NCBI GenBank assembly: GCA_963575745.1 | Contig: CAUYUJ010009557.1 | Location: forward strand, 577,005 to 641,004 | Origin: Prorocentrum cordatum | Taxonomy: Eukaryota > Sar > Dinophyceae > Prorocentrales > Prorocentraceae | DNA: 64,000 nucleotides | Reading direction: 5' to 3' | Part shown: positions 1 through 11,480 of the stretch, one piece after another | Layout of the letters: every line of letters starts with the position of its first letter | How positions within the stretch are numbered: the first letter of the stretch is position 1 | Program-made: the position numbers and the translations under genes | The notes under the pieces: generated by a model | Told to the model about the DNA's origin: nothing | Databases searched by the model: none | What the model saw: the letters and a program-made list of their open reading frames with translations, nothing else

Positions 1-361
1 TCAGGTGTCGTGACAACGTTGCCATGCCTCACGTGTCTATATATATATACTCCTTTCTGGGTTCGTGAGTCGATCATATTTTCCGCACGCTGATCCAACA
101 TGCTCATCGATGGCCCGAGCGATGCCAAGAGGGCCAAGCGAGGGCCAACGGAGGCCGAAACTGGCCAGACCTATATCCCGCCGTGGTGCTGCCCACGACG
201 CGAGAAGGTCTGGGATCCCACCCCCAAGACTTCGAGACGGATCTGGCCGTGGCGACGGCGAGGCCGCCGGGAGGCCCAAACGGGGCGAACGACATCACGC
301 ACCTTGCTCCTCGAAGGTGGAGACCTCTCAAATGGGGCTGTGGCAAATGGCAGGGACCTTC
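1..361. other. No gene seen
   Basis: GC-rich sequence with a short AT dinucleotide run near base 40. The overlapping open frames on both strands are Arg/Pro-rich and show no recognisable motif, which is what GC-rich non-coding DNA produces. Confidence 0.5.
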
Positions 362-560
362 TGACCTGGGTCAATCCAGACCCGGGTCAGTCAGGCCTTG
401 CAAGATCCTGCAACATCCTGCAAGGTCCTGCACCCAAACCTGGGTCGATGCAAAAATCCTGCAATATCCTGCAAGATCCTGCACCCGAACCCAGGTCAAT
501 GCGACCCTGGCCCTGCAGGATCCTGCAAGATTGGGCGCTCTGGCTGACCCCCGTTTGCAT
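362..560. repeat. Dispersed repeat family R6, copy 1
   Basis: The block opens with a doubled 'gacccgggtcaatcc'-type motif. It then has several near-identical 'atcctgca' steps and ends with the element inverted ('acccaggtcaatgc'). A clearly related block lies at 30572-30720. In both places it neighbours a copy of family R5 (see 590-730 and 29991-30150), so the two may move or spread together. No coding potential is evident. Confidence 0.6.
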
Positions 561-589
561 TGACCCCGTCTCAAGGCTCCTGGTGATTG

Positions 590-730
590 AGAAGGAGGAT
601 CGCACTGTATCGCCGATGCACCGCCGATGCACCGGCGACGTCGGGACGGAGAAACTCGGACTCTCCCGAGCTTGCCACATGCAGCGCGGTCCTCCGACCC
701 CATCTGCTCCATGTCGGAGGCCTAGAGGAT
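590..730. repeat. Dispersed repeat family R5, partial copy
   Basis: Contains 'aggatcgcactgtatcgccg', runs of 'cgatgcaccg' and the signature 'cctccgaccccatctgctcc'. These match the foldback element at 29991-30150 and the partial copy at 30345-30560. The inverted arms are incomplete here, so this reads as a degraded copy. Confidence 0.5.
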
Positions 731-1194
731 AGCGATCCAATCTGGATTCTCAAAGTTCGATCAACCTCCAAATCGGGTGGGCCGAAGATGGAGTCCAGGA
801 AAAGTAGGTGTCGCCTACCATGGCCCGAAGGAGCCATGAGATCTGCGAGATTCCTCAGGGCCTCTGGCCATGATACCCATTAGACTAGACGCCCCATCGA
901 CGATCTAGCCTCGCTCCTCAAATCCGGACTTCCGAGGTCGTGATTGGTTCAGAATGCCCCGCAGATCTCGATCTTTTCCTGGGGGCTGGTTTTCCTTCCG
1001 AATTGTCTGGCGGATCGAAAGCCCGCTGGCCCCCCTCAATCGAACGCGGCGAAACACCTGCAGTGACTGTTTCCCGGAAAAGGGCCTGGGCCCAGGGCTC
1101 TCCTTTAGTGGGTCAAACTGATGCTGGGCCTACAATCGCGTAAGGCCGGCGCATTTCTTTTGCGACGGAGAACGGGGTCGTGTAGCGCCGGCGA
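731..1194. other. No gene seen
   Basis: Unique-looking sequence with no supported coding frame, repeat or RNA gene. Confidence 0.45.
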
Positions 1195-2345
1195 ATAAAA
1201 CCATTGAGGATGTCCCGAGCGAAACGCTGATGTTGAAATTCCGATCAATAAAACATTTGGTGGAGGAAACATTTTCGCTTGTCGCGAACATCCCAAGCGA
1301 AACGCGTGTTTTGCAGAATGTGTTGAGGATGCCGCGAGCGAGACGCGCGTTTTGCGTTATAGATTGTTCCTCCCCTGGGAACCAGGATTCAGGGGATGCC
1401 TCAGGTGAAATGCTTGTTTTCACGTGCCCAAGTCTTGAGGATGTCTCGAGCGAGACGCTTGGTTTCACGCGACCAGGTTGCCCAGACAGACGTCTAGAAT
1501 GAGGATTTGTTGAGGATATCTCAAGCAAAACGCTTGGTTGTGCGCGTCCAGGTCGCCCAGGTAGATGTCTAGCATGAGGATTTGTTCAGGATGTCTCTCG
1601 AGACACGCTTGGTTTCACGTGTCCAGGTCCCCAAGGTGGATATCTAGCATGAGGAGGTGTTGATAACGTCTCGAGCAAAACACGTGTTTTGACGTGTCCA
1701 GATCGCCCAGGTGGGTGTCCAACATGAATATGCGCTGGAGATGTCTCGAGCGAGACGCTTGCTTTCAAGTGCCCAGGTCGCCCAGGCGGATGTCTAGCAT
1801 GAGGTGTTGAGAACGTTTCGAGCGAAATGCTGGTTTTCACTTGCCCCGATGTCTAGCATGAAGATATCTTGAAGATGTCTCCAGCGAACTGCTTGCTTTC
1901 ACGTGTCCAGGTCGCCCAGGCGGATGTCTAACGTGATGATGTGTTGAGGATGCGTCGAGCGAATCGCATGGTTTCCAATGTCCAGGTCGCCCAGGCGGAT
2001 GTCTAACATGAGGACTTGGGCAGGACATCTCTCGAGAGACGCCTGGTTTCACGCGTCCTGGTCGCCCAGGCAAATGTCTAGCATGAGGTGTTGAGAAAGT
2101 CTCGATACAGACGCTTGGTTTCACGTACCCAGGTCGCCCAGACGGACGTCTAACATGAAGATGTGTTGAGGATGTCTCGAGCGAGACGCTTTGTTTCACG
2201 CGTCCAGGTCGTCCAGGCGGATGTCTGACATGAGGACGTGTCGGGGATGTCTCGAGCGAACCCCGTGTTTTCTGTGTCCAGGTCGTCCAGGTGGATGTCC
2301 AACATGACGATTTGTTGAGGATGTCTCGAGCGAAACGCTTGTCGC
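1195..2345. repeat. ~74-bp degenerate minisatellite, about 15 units
   Basis: A unit carrying 'gatgtctcgagcgagacgct', then 'ttcacgcgtccaggtcgcc' and 'ggatgtctagcatgagga' recurs about every 72-75 bp. Unit tails fall near 1565, 1637, 1711, 1787, 1849, 1924, 1999, 2073, 2146, 2219 and 2294. The first units, before about 1500, are the most diverged. Open frames through the array, for example on the minus strand near 1837-2775, only translate the repeat. The 'gatgtctc-agcga' core also appears in the AT-rich island at 44.5-45.4 kb. Confidence 0.85.
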
Positions 2346-2735
2346 AATAGAGCGCATCGCAGTCCAACCCTGCCCGTCCGTGGGGCGCCCCGTGGCGCGC
2401 TGGCGCGTCCTGGCGCGTCCCTTGCGAAGTTCTGGCGCAACGTGCCCTGGCGCGTCTCCTAGCGCGCCACTCGGCTTGGCACGTTTCCTGGCTCGTCTTC
2501 TGTCGCGTTTCCCGGCTCGTCCCCAGGCGTTTCCTCCGCCCGTTCCGTGGCGCGCCCTTTGCAACGTCCCCTGGCATGACGTCCTTTGGCCGCCCCACGG
2601 CACGCGTCAGAGCACGTCCCGTGGCAGGCCCCTGACAAGTCCAAGGCACGTCCCCTGATGCGTTCTCTGACACGCCCCCTGGCGCATCCCCCATTGCGGC
2701 CCTGGCGCATCCTGTGGCGCGTCCGTCGGGATTTG
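2346..2735. repeat. Short degenerate 'ctggcgcgtcc' repeat
   Basis: Imperfect 12-20-bp steps built on 'ctggcgcgtcc' and 'cgtcccctggc' run directly on from the 74-bp minisatellite. No gene is supported. Confidence 0.6.
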
Positions 2736-3370
2736 TGGTCGAGTTGAGTGAGCGTCCCGCATGCTTCCACTTCAACTAGCTCTGGGGCAGCTACTGTGTG
2801 TTCAGGCAGCTCGAGCTTAAGATCCAGATCAGCTTGCTCATGACTCGGATGCAAAGGGGGACTCGATCCACAGCAACAATTTCGGCACGGCGTACCGCAG
2901 GTCAGCACAGCGCAACACAGCACAGCCCATGGCAGGGTACATCAAGATCGATACACTCAACATTGCAATTGCCCGTCGCCCAATCCGATGTCTCGAACAT
3001 GTCGCCACGCCTCACACTTCCGTATTCCATTCCAGGTTCGTGGGCCGATCATAATTCACAAAAAGAGGTCCAGGAAACTTGACGCCCCCACCCCCGCGCG
3101 GCGCGCCCCCCCCCCCCCAGGGGGGCGCGCCCGAAATGGCTTTCTTGCACCTCGCCACGGCCTCGCCGGCCAGTCCGGGCACCGCGCGCGCCCGCGCGGA
3201 CGCGGGGCCGCGGAGGACTGGGGGGGGGCTGCGGAACAAAGGGGGGGGGGCCTGGGATGAGAAGAGGGAGGGAAGGATCCTGAAGATTTCGAGGGGGGAG
3301 GGAAGGCGGGTAACAAGAAGGGGGGGGGAGGAGGGGGCGGGGGACGGAAGAGGGGGCACGGATGGAGGAG
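2736..3370. other. No gene seen; homopolymer-rich
   Basis: There is a long C run near 3101-3118 followed by G-rich stretches. It forms a GC hairpin-like block ('gcgcgccccc' against 'ggggggcgcgc') around 3095-3130. The Pro-rich minus-strand frames across this block are composition artefacts. Confidence 0.5.
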
Positions 3371-3710
3371 CAGCATGGTGAGAGGAGGAAAACAAATAGG
3401 CAGGGGGAAGGTGGAGGAACGAAAAAAGAAGCCAGGAAAAACATACGCAACAAATGGATGATGCGGTCGGGGGGGATGTAGGAGGTGGGGGAAAACAGGA
3501 CGAGGAGAGAAATGAGGAATGACAAAAAATACATGGGGGATGGGATGAAGAGGAGGGGGGGAAAAAGAGGGGGAAGACCAAAAGGAGGAGGAGGAGGAGG
3601 AGGCATAGGAACAGGAGGAGGAGGGGGAGGAGGACGGGGAGGAGGGAGGAAGAAAAGGAGGAGACGGGAGGGAAGAGGGGGAAGGAAAGGGACTACAACT
3701 GAAAGCGCGA
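3371..3710. repeat. Purine-rich (GGA)n tract
   Basis: The plus strand is almost only A and G, with clean 'gga' runs around 3586-3650. The Gly/Arg frames on the plus strand and the Pro/Ser frames on the minus strand come from this composition. Confidence 0.8.
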
Positions 3711-4360
3711 AAAGAGAAACGAGGTTTTCCGTAAACGGGTGGGCAAGGCGGCACGTATAGGGCGCGAATAAGGCGGGCACGGAAGCCGGGCCAACTCCCG
3801 CACCCCAGCACAGAAACAACGTCGGCAAGGGGAGAACATCACAATCGGCAGAGAAGGCGGGGAGGTGGACACACCTACCGTTCGACTCTGGTACTCTGGT
3901 GTTCAAGCGAATCCGTCGCGCCTTCGGGGGGGGAAAACACAACAACACTCAAGGTGGGCTCTGCTCACCGCCTCCTCGCCCCCCAAAAAAACGCCAGGCC
4001 GCGACGAGAGCGCCGCTGTACCAACCGCCTCTTTTTTTATGAAGCTGCCTGCAAAGAAAGCGCGCTCACCTGGTTCCAGCATGTCTCGGGGCCTCCAAAA
4101 GAACAGCGCCCCACTGCGGCGCCAAACGAAAAACCGCTCACGGCCCCCAGGGCCAGGATGAGGTTACTCCTGGAAAAGCTCCTGAAACCATTCAGAACAG
4201 TCAAAGTGACCCCCCAACTGTACGATGCGAAACTCCAAAAACAGATGACACACAACCGCGTCCTGCCCGGACACACTCCGCGCACGCCCACTCAATCGAA
4301 CGCTCACCTAGTCAATTTCGAACGTCGGCCCCCGCGCCTGTCGTCGTGCGCATCTCACCC
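3711..4360. other. No gene seen
   Basis: Mixed-composition sequence with no recognisable coding motif or repeat. Confidence 0.4.
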
Positions 4361-4361
4361 C

Positions 4362-4538
4362 CAGAGAGAGAGAGAGAGAGAGAGAGAAAAAAAAAAAACA
4401 AAATAGAGAGAGAGAGGGTGAGAGAGAGGAAAAAAAAAAGAAAGAGAGAGAGAGAGAGAGGGAGAGAGAGAGAGAGAGAGAGAAAAAGAGAGAGAGAGAG
4501 AGAAAGAGAGATAACAAAAACAAGAGAGAGAGGGAGAA

Positions 4539-4569
<31 letters not shown>

Positions 4570-4625
4570 ACAAACAAATAGAGAGGGACAGACATATATA
4601 TATATATATAGAGAGAGAGGGAGCG
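4362..4625. repeat. (GA)n microsatellite with an (AT)n core
   Basis: Interrupted 'gagaga' runs cover about 250 bp, with short A runs. An alternating AT stretch lies near 4594-4610, followed by more GA. The Ser/Leu-rich minus-strand frames are translations of the repeat. Confidence 0.9.
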
Positions 4626-4783
4626 AGACACACAGATCCGATGACCGACGCCGCGTGACCTCGTGAGACAGTCGCGAGAAGAATCCTCCCACTTCTGCGT
4701 GAGCGAGCTCTATGCCGTGAGCTCGGGGCGGCCTTCTCCAGCTTCTCGTCGCAAAACTTAACCGCGGCGTGGTCATATCTGAT

Positions 4784-5115
4784 CTAGCTGCCCATCACGC
4801 TATGGATTAGCTCTGGGCCCATGCTGCGCTTGGTCATGGGGTCGGTCAGCGTGTCCCAAGTGCCGCGCCAGTGCACATGGTCGATCTGCTTGGCGCAGGC
4901 AGGTCAGAGCCGAGAAGGGATCTGCACATGAGCTTGTGCCATCGGCCCACAGCGTCCAGCAGGCGGCGCACCTGTTTGCCAGCAGGGCGGCACTTGCCGA
5001 GACGCACGTTTTCGGCTCCTCTAATGCCGTATCCTGTCTCCTCCTCCCACTTGAACAGACCCGTCGCTGCGCGCGCTGAATCGCCCGGCAGCGCTGGGTC
5101 GCCCGGCACGCTCAA
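4784..5115 (-). pseudogene. copia RNase H remnant
   Basis: In a normal element the RNase H removes RNA from the RNA:DNA hybrid during reverse transcription. One frame reads 'EEETGYGIRGAENVRLGK' and later 'CRSLLGSDLPAP', in the place where copia RNase H normally has a 'RSTFGAEL'-like segment. A different frame then reads 'DHVHWRGTWDTLTDPMTKRS' and stops at 4784. The stretch between these motifs is much shorter than in intact relatives, so an internal deletion plus a frameshift is likely. It is not functional as it stands. Confidence 0.65.
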
Positions 5116-5383
5116 TGGAGGTCAACTGAGTGGCCAGCGCAGCGGAATTGGAGACGATGCGCGCCGCGACGCGGCGCAGGGCGAGCAGGGCGTCGGCCGC
5201 TGCTCCCATTAGGGAGACAAAGTCGCGAAGCTGACCTCCGGCCGGCTCGTCAACCTCGGCTTTGGCAAAGTCAACGCGTCTGATCGGTATCCGAGCGATG
5301 TACTCGTCCTGGTAGAGCGTCGCGGCGCCAACGGCACTGCGGTGCGAGTGCGCCCCGCAGTGGATGGAGTCATCGCACGACAT
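5021..5383 (-). pseudogene. copia reverse transcriptase C-terminal part, frameshifted
   Basis: This minus-strand frame follows the main reverse transcriptase frame after a break near 5375. It reads 'NCGAHSHRSAVGAATLYQ' and then 'LRDFVSLMGAAADALLAL'. The second resembles the copia stretch that usually reads like 'S.LGAVAYA.LTR' after the polymerase motif. It therefore joins reverse transcriptase to RNase H in the original polyprotein. The frame change shows the element is broken. Confidence 0.6.
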
Positions 5384-6300
5384 CGCAGTCGGCCTTCATC
5401 TGGCCGAAGACGCTCTCGACGTGGCCGATCAGGCGGTCGACGGGTTCCTGGCGACCAGCGATCCCCAGATCGTCAACGCGCTTGAACAACGTAATCACGA
5501 GCCCCGAGACGCCGGCAGCACAGCCGCCGGACGCCGCGCGCTTGACTTCGAGCTCTGGGCCCCGCCTGCACCTGGCGGGCGCGGCGTTGCACCCAGGCAA
5601 GCACGTAGCACGGGTGTGCTTCGTGGAGAAGGCTCGCGTCGCAACCTTGCGGCCGGCGCCCGGCTCGATGCAGCGCGGGTACTCCGTCCGCTCGTCGAGG
5701 CGCTCGTAGCCGGGCAGCTTCCCGAGGATGGCTGCGCTGCCGGATGGCAGGGTGAAGTTCGCCGATCGAAGTGTTTTGCCTTGCCCCTGAATCTCGGCGT
5801 GGGCCATGCCGCGCAGGAGTGCCTTCTCGACGTCGACGGCAACGTGCATCCTGTCGGGGCAACGCGCCGCCCCTGACGGCCGTCGGCGCTGAGGCGCCCG
5901 CTTCGCTGTCCCAGGCAACGCCCCCAAGGCTCTGGCGCCCCTGTCGCGAAAGCCCCTCAACGCCATGCGGCGCCGGATTGTCCTCGCGGTCTTTCCGTCT
6001 GACCCCGTCGCGTGCTCCCGCTTGAAAGCGCGTCCGGCTCCCATTGCGTCTCGGGCGCCCTCGACCGGCCGCGCCTCGAAACACTTGCGCTTGGCCCAGA
6101 TCGCGAGCTTTTCGAGGATTGCTGCTGCGACCTCCTTCGCCAACATCGACTCCCCCTCGTTGGGCAGAAGGTCGACGTCGCGCGTGACAACCGCGGTCTC
6201 GACGGCGGCACGCATGTCAAGCGCGGCTGTCTGAAGGGCGCCGGCCACAGCGTCGCTGGACGCAGCCTCGTTGGAGCTCAAGAATGCTTCGGGCACACCT
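5370..6300 (-). pseudogene. copia reverse transcriptase (RVT_2) remnant
   Basis: The frame carries the RVT_2 signature series. 'KREHATGSDGKTARTIRRRM' and 'ALRGFRDRG' (near 5941-6020) match the family's 'kARLvakGf' segment. 'VDVEKALLRGM' (near 5790-5850) matches the first catalytic-Asp block. 'AILGKLPGYERLDERTEYPR' (5670-5730) follows. The polymerase motif reads 'RVDDLGIAG' at about 5462-5486, where active copies have Y-V-D-D, so the tyrosine is replaced by arginine. The open frame extends up to 6731, but beyond about 6300 it no longer looks family-like. A stop near 5372 separates it from its own C-terminus. Confidence 0.7.
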
Positions 6301-6600
6301 GGATTCAGATGCAACTCCACATGCTCACCATTGTCGTCCTCGCCCCCAATCGCGGCGTTGTCCTTGCCCACCAGCGCCTCGCGCGGATGCTCTGACGCCG
6401 GCGCCGCGCGTCGAGGCGCCGGGAGCACTCGCGCGGCCCACGGCCTAGTCGGCCGCGGCGTGCTCGACGGCAGCGGGGGTCCCACGTCGGCGGTCGGCGC
6501 TATCCAGCCCCTCCAGCTCCTGGGCAGATCTTCTGCCCACTCGACGTCGCGCCCAACTGCCACCGTCACCTGTGGCTGGAGGTTTTGCCGCCTGTCTCCT

Positions 6601-7236
6601 CTGGCATAGCCAACAGGACTGATGGCGATCCCCCATCGGCGGTTCTGGCGGTGTCCTCGGGAACGCCAATGACGACGCAGTCGCCGCGTTCGGCCCAGGT
6701 CGCGCCCTGTCCGGCGCCCGTCGCAATTCACGGCTCAGCACCCACGGTGAGCTGGATGATGCGAGCTTCCTCCCAATGCTCGCCGATGAGCTGGCGGACG
6801 TCGGACGCGACGCCATTGCGGTGGACCTCTCGGGCGCCGGCGGGGATCTGAGGGAGTCGCCAGATGGCCGGGCTGCGGGTGCATCCCGGCCAGGTGCCCG
6901 CAGACTTCTGCCCGCTCCAGTCTGGCATAGCCAACAGGACTGATGGCGATCCCCCATCGGCGGTTCTGGCGGTGTCCTCGGGAACGCCAATGACGACGCA
7001 GTCGCCGCGTTCGGCCCAGGTCGCGCCCTGTCCGGCGCCCGTCGCAATTCACGGCTCAGCACCCACGGTGAGCTGGATGATGCGAGCTTCCTCCCAATGC
7101 TCGCCGATGAGCTGGCGGACGTCGGACGCGACGCCATTGCGGTGGACCTCTCGGGCGCCGGCGGGGATCTGAGGGAGTCGCCAGATGGCCGGGCTGCGGG
7201 TGCATCCCGGCCAGGTGCCCGCAGACTTCTGCCCGC
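6601..7236. repeat. 321-bp tandem duplication, two near-identical copies
   Basis: Copy 1 is 6601-6921 and copy 2 is 6922-7236. The period of 321 bp is exactly 107 codons, so the duplication keeps frame. Each copy carries the minus-strand peptide 'WAERGDCVVIGVPEDTART' (near 6659-6697 and 6980-7018). It resembles the C-terminal tail of copia integrases ('GPG.VIGVPEDG'). I saw no differences inside the shared part, which suggests a recent event or an assembly duplication. Confidence 0.85.
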
Positions 7237-7250
7237 GTAGTCGCACAGTC

Positions 7251-9744
7251 GCACAGCGCGACCGTGGTGTAGTTGGAGGCATTTGCGGGACAGACGGCGC
7301 AAGGCTCCGAGGACGCTTGGGCGTCTTGGGGGCGCCCAAGAGGGGGCGTCCAAGGGGGGGGGGCGCAAATCGTGGCCGGCGGCGCGCGCGCGGCCCAGGG
7401 GGGGGGGGGAGGGGGCGAGGACGTGATGATGTGAGGAGAGGCGCCGTGAGACCTGGGGGGATATCATGGCCCCCGCCATGAGATCCACCCCCCCTAGTCA
7501 TCGCCCCCCTCTTGGCCGCCCCCGAGCGCCGTCGCGCCTGCAGGGTGCGCTGCACGCCCCGGGCGCCCCCCCATCTGCCCGAGGTCCCGACCCAAAAGGG
7601 AAGGGGGCACGCGCCCCAGGTGCTCTCCCATGCGGTCCCGGATGGTCTGCCGCGCTGGCGGCAGCCGCTTGCGACGGCGCCTCGACGCGGGGATGAATGT
7701 GACAATGTCCCGCGGGATGTCGGCCCCCCGCAGCGCTCGCGCCGCCCCCATCCGTCGCGGCGCGCCGCCGCTGGAGACGTCGCTTGCCCAGCCCGCACGC
7801 GCGTTCCACGCGGGCCACTGCGAAGGCGAAGCGATCGCAAGGAGGTGGCGACGTCAAAGCGAGTCCAGCCTGAAAGCGCTGGGCCCAGGCGGAGCTCGAA
7901 GAGAAGGAGGTCGAGGGAATGGGCATGGGGGGGCGCGGGGGGGGGCGGGGGGAGGAGAGGGGGCCCGCGCCCGCCATCTCCGCGGGCCCAGCTTCAGCGC
8001 CGCGCTGGCCAGACTCTGGCCGCGCTGCCCCCTCCACGACTTCGAGCGCCGGCCCGCGGGCCGCAGCGGCCTCGCGGGCGGTGGCGGCGCCGAGATGGAG
8101 CTCGGCTGAACAGAAACTGCGGCACCGACGGCGGCATGCCCAGCGCGGGGGTGCCAGCCACGCCGCTGCCTGACCGGGCTGTCTGGGCAGAGCTTCCGCT
8201 TCGGGGGCGGGGGTGAGATCCACCTGGCTGTCGACGCGAAACTAGGTGTCATCGAGTTTACGTGGCGTCGCCTTCCGGGGGCACACTGGGCCGATGAAAC
8301 AGGCCGTGATCTCCTCGCGTCTTCAGCGGCGGCGAGGCAGCGCAGGGGCATCGACTTTTTCCACTTGACGGGCGCCTCTTCGGCGTGAACCGCCTTGCGC
8401 AAATCCGAAAGATGTTGCTCGAAGTCCACGCGGATTCGCCGGCTGCGACTCTGCGCTGCAGCGGCTGCTTCACGCAGGGGATATCATGCGCGACGCGGGT
8501 CGACAGATCGGCGTGCGCGTCTTCCGTCATGGGCACTGGGCCAATTCAGCGCGCTGGCGCCATACCCATACAACAGCCTTGTCCATAATTTTGTCGATCG
8601 CATCGTCTTCTTCTCGGAGCTTAATTGACATCGCGCGTCGACGGTAAACCCCGCTTCGAACGACCAGGAGGCAGGGCGCGCGATGTATCTCGATCTGACA
8701 GCTTCATCGAATGAGCTCCACACACCCTAAGCAGAGCACACCATTGAAAACAAACAAAAACTCAATTGAGAGGGGCGCGGGCGCGGATCGAGCGCGGACT
8801 CGCTCTCGCAGCGCACGCGTGCCCTAATGCGAATGGCCCCGCATGGCGCCTGATGCGCGCCCCATGAAACTCGGCGAGCCACGCGTTGACGAAGAGCGCT
8901 GCGTCACGCGCCAAGATGCCCGCTTTGCAAGCGCGCGAGGGACGTTCGCGCGAGCGCCTCCTGCAAGCGCGCCCGCGAGCCAGCCCGCAAGCGCGCCTCA
9001 GAGCGTGCCCTACGAGGCGCCCTTCCATGCGACAGTTGTTGGATTAGGCGCTTCGCTCGAGACACTCCTGCAAACTCGACCCTGCGATTGCTAATCTCCT
9101 GGCGGGCCACGGGGGGGGCAATCCACGCCCCGAGGCGACATTTTGGGTGCACTCGGGCGCTGGAGTCTCATGAGCCAAACCCAGCTTTCTGGCCGAGCAA
9201 AATTCGGATGATGACGAAGGCGTCTCCAACCGCAGCCCTCTGCGACAACGGGGGCCACCTGCGTGGATATGCCCGCGCATTCCCACGCTGCCCCCCTAAA
9301 TTCCAAACTTCTGGGCCGACTAGAACCCATTTAGAAAATCAAGTACGCACCCTCAAAGAGAGACGATATCCGAACCCGCACGGCAAATCTCATTAATCTC
9401 CGATGCGGCATCGTGAAGGCCGCTCTAGCGCTTGAATTCAAGTCCCACCTGCAGCGCGTGGTGCACCTCAGTCCTTCTCCTCGTTCCCATTGCAAGACCG
9501 CCGCGGCCGGGGGCGCCACGGGAACACACTGGAACAATTGCGCCGACACCAGTGGCATTCCATCCGAAACCGCACGAGCTGGCAAAGGATGGAAGACTTG
9601 GCTGGAAGCCTGCGCGTCCATCTCACTATCCAGATTGAGTGCGGCCATCGCGGCACGGGCGGCGGCGGCGGCCGAACGTGGATATCCAGGACCGCGCGGG
9701 GCCGCGCGCCCATTTGATTTGCAAAAGGCTGATCGTGGTGAAAG
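7251..9744. other. No supported gene; GC-rich with G runs
   Basis: Long G runs lie at about 7350-7420 and 7926-7960. A minus-strand stretch near 8300-8430 reads 'FEQHLSDLRKAVHAEE' and looks more protein-like than its surroundings. It lies upstream of the copia relic on the same strand and could be a worn piece of its gag or integrase, but nothing in it is diagnostic. The rest shows only composition-driven frames. Confidence 0.4.
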
Positions 9745-9985
9745 TGATAGCGAACGGATGGTGATGACGATGATGATCGATGATGCTGAAGAAGTGAGTG
9801 ATGATGACGATGGTGAGGTGGTGATAGCTCGAATGGATACGATGGCCATGATGATTTCGATGGTGACGGTGATGAGGCATATCCAATGATGACTGTGCGG
9901 ATGAGGATGAAGATGGTCACAGACACGGCTGTGATGACAGTAGCGATGATGACGATGATGACGGTGGTGGTGCGGATGCAAGCAG
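9745..9985. repeat. Degenerate (GAT)n tract
   Basis: Interrupted 'gatgatgacgatgatg' runs on the plus strand give Met/Asp-rich plus frames and His/Ser-rich minus frames. Both are artefacts. Confidence 0.8.
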
Positions 9986-10021
9986 AGGTGAGCATGAGAA
10001 AAGGAGGGCGCTCAGACCTGC

Positions 10022-10061
10022 AGACCTCCAGGTCTGTAGGCGCGCGCAAACCTGGAGGTCT
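10022..10061. other. 12-bp inverted repeat, GC-rich loop
   Basis: 'agacctccaggt' (10022-10033) is exactly complementary in reverse to 'acctggaggtct' (10050-10061), with a 16-base loop. It could form a hairpin. No adjoining gene gives it a role. Confidence 0.6.
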
Positions 10062-11030
10062 CCAGGCCCGAGCGCCCCAAACAAGATACGAATAAGGACA
10101 CCCTTTTCTGTATGCATCGAAGTCATGCCCTTCAGGAGGTCCGCACGGATCTCTCGCATCGGAGCTGGACAACTCTGGCGGCGCGGCGCCTCCGGCGCCG
10201 CCGGTGGCGCGCTTCGCGCGCCCGGCAGGGGGCGTTCGACGCCGATCCAGGAAATCCCTTGTGAACCTCCGACAGGTGGTATTTCCCCACGTCGGAAACT
10301 TGGACCAGGACCTCTGGTCGTGAACTCGTTCTAACACTATTCGCGATAACCCCCCGTTACCATCCCCCCCCCGCCCCCCCCAACACACACGCCATGGCCG
10401 CCTCCACCCTCCCCATCCCTACCCCCCCATCCTGACTCCACCGTGATCCCTTATCCGTTCTCCCCCTTGGCCCTCCCCATCACAGCCCTCTTTCCCCCCT
10501 CCTCCACTATTCGCCGATCTCTTGCCGTCCCCAGGGGTCGCTGCCCCCACGCCGTCCTCTTTCGTGGGGCCCTGGATTTTCACCTGCCGCATGGACGGGT
10601 CCTGCGCAGAGGCGGCCGCGGGGAGGGACGGGAATGTCAGATGGAGAAGGGCACGGGAGGGAGAGGAGGAGGAGGAGGAGGAGGAGGAATAACGCCACAC
10701 ATAGCTTCCTAAGGTTAGTTTAACGGTTCAAACGTGCAAAAAGGAGGAGGAGGAAAGCTACAAGGGGAACGAGATGGAAGTGGGAGAGGAGAGCAGGTGG
10801 TGGGGGGAAGAAGGGATAGGTGGCAAAGATCAAAGTGGAAAACATGTTCAAAAGGAAACAAGAGGAAGACGAACACGAGGATAATTAGGTGGACGAAGGC
10901 GAGGGGAAGGTCAATGGGAGAGATCAGGGGGGCGCCCGCCTCTCCGCGCGGGGCCAGAGCGGCGGAGGAGGAGAACGCCGACGAGACGCTGTGCAGCCTG
11001 CCTACAGCAACAGCGCGGCTGGCCCATTAG
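10062..11030. other. No gene seen
   Basis: Mixed sequence with a CG-rich self-complementary block near 10185-10235 and a (GGA)n run at 10660-10690. No coding frame is supported. Confidence 0.4.
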
Positions 11031-11067
11031 ACACACACACACACACGCACACACACACACACACGCA

Positions 11068-11099
<32 letters not shown>

Positions 11100-11112
11100 C
11101 ACACACGCACAC
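11031..11112. repeat. (CA)n/(GCAC)n microsatellite
   Basis: Alternating 'ca' with an internal 'gcac' block. Thr/His-rich and Val/Cys-rich frames across it are translations of the repeat. Confidence 0.95.
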
Positions 11113-11314
11113 CAATCACCGTTCCCACGAACGCGACCCCGCTTGAATGCGAGGCCGGGCGGCGAGAACGGAGCGACCACGACCAGGACCGTCGGTCTTG
11201 GTATGGGCTCGCTTCGCGCGTGCGGGCAAGCAAAGCTGCGCGAGGGCGACGGTGCGTCTATCCTGACTCGTTGTTTGACGTTGTTTACGACGCGATCATG
11301 TCTGGGCATGTTGT

Positions 11315-11480
11315 CCTGTGCTTGCCCCGTTGGCTGGTTGCCCCGTGGCTGTCCCGTGGGTCGTCTCGTGGTTGTTCCTTGGGTTGGCCGGTGGTTGTCA
11401 TGTGCATCGTTGTCCCGCGGGAGGTCCAGAGACTGTCCCGTGGGTGGCCCCGTGGGCTGTCCGGTGGTTGTCTCGCCAGG
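11315..11480. repeat. Degenerate 'gtggctgtcccgtggg' repeat
   Basis: Roughly 15-25-bp imperfect steps such as 'ccccgtggctgtcccgtggg' and 'ccggtggttgtc' repeat across the stretch. No gene is supported. Confidence 0.5.

Larger units (their letters stand above)
4784..7250 (-). mobile_element. Ty1/copia-type retrotransposon relic
   Basis: Minus-strand remnants lie in the usual copia order: an integrase-tail-like segment, reverse transcriptase (RVT_2 type), then RNase H. Family-typical stretches are visible in the reverse transcriptase, and the element ends with 'TDPMTKRSMG' and a stop at 4784, a typical copia RNase H tail. The segments lie in different frames, so several frameshifts or small deletions have broken the polyprotein. 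No LTR, gag or integrase core could be seen. The integrase-tail region is tandemly duplicated (6601-7236). Identification of the pol region is fairly secure; placing it in a dinoflagellate clade is inference. Confidence 0.75.

Noticed and set aside
1837-2775. 312-codon minus-strand frame with repeated 'GRPGHVK' motif
   Set aside because: Follows the 74-bp minisatellite unit exactly, with no domain. Composition and repeat explain it.
3012-3948. Overlapping Pro/Ser-rich minus-strand frames of 190-300 codons
   Set aside because: Translations of GGA-rich and homopolymer DNA; several frames are open at once.
4846-7240. LTRs of the copia relic
   Set aside because: No direct repeat pair flanking the relic was visible. 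The only repeat is the internal 321-bp duplication.
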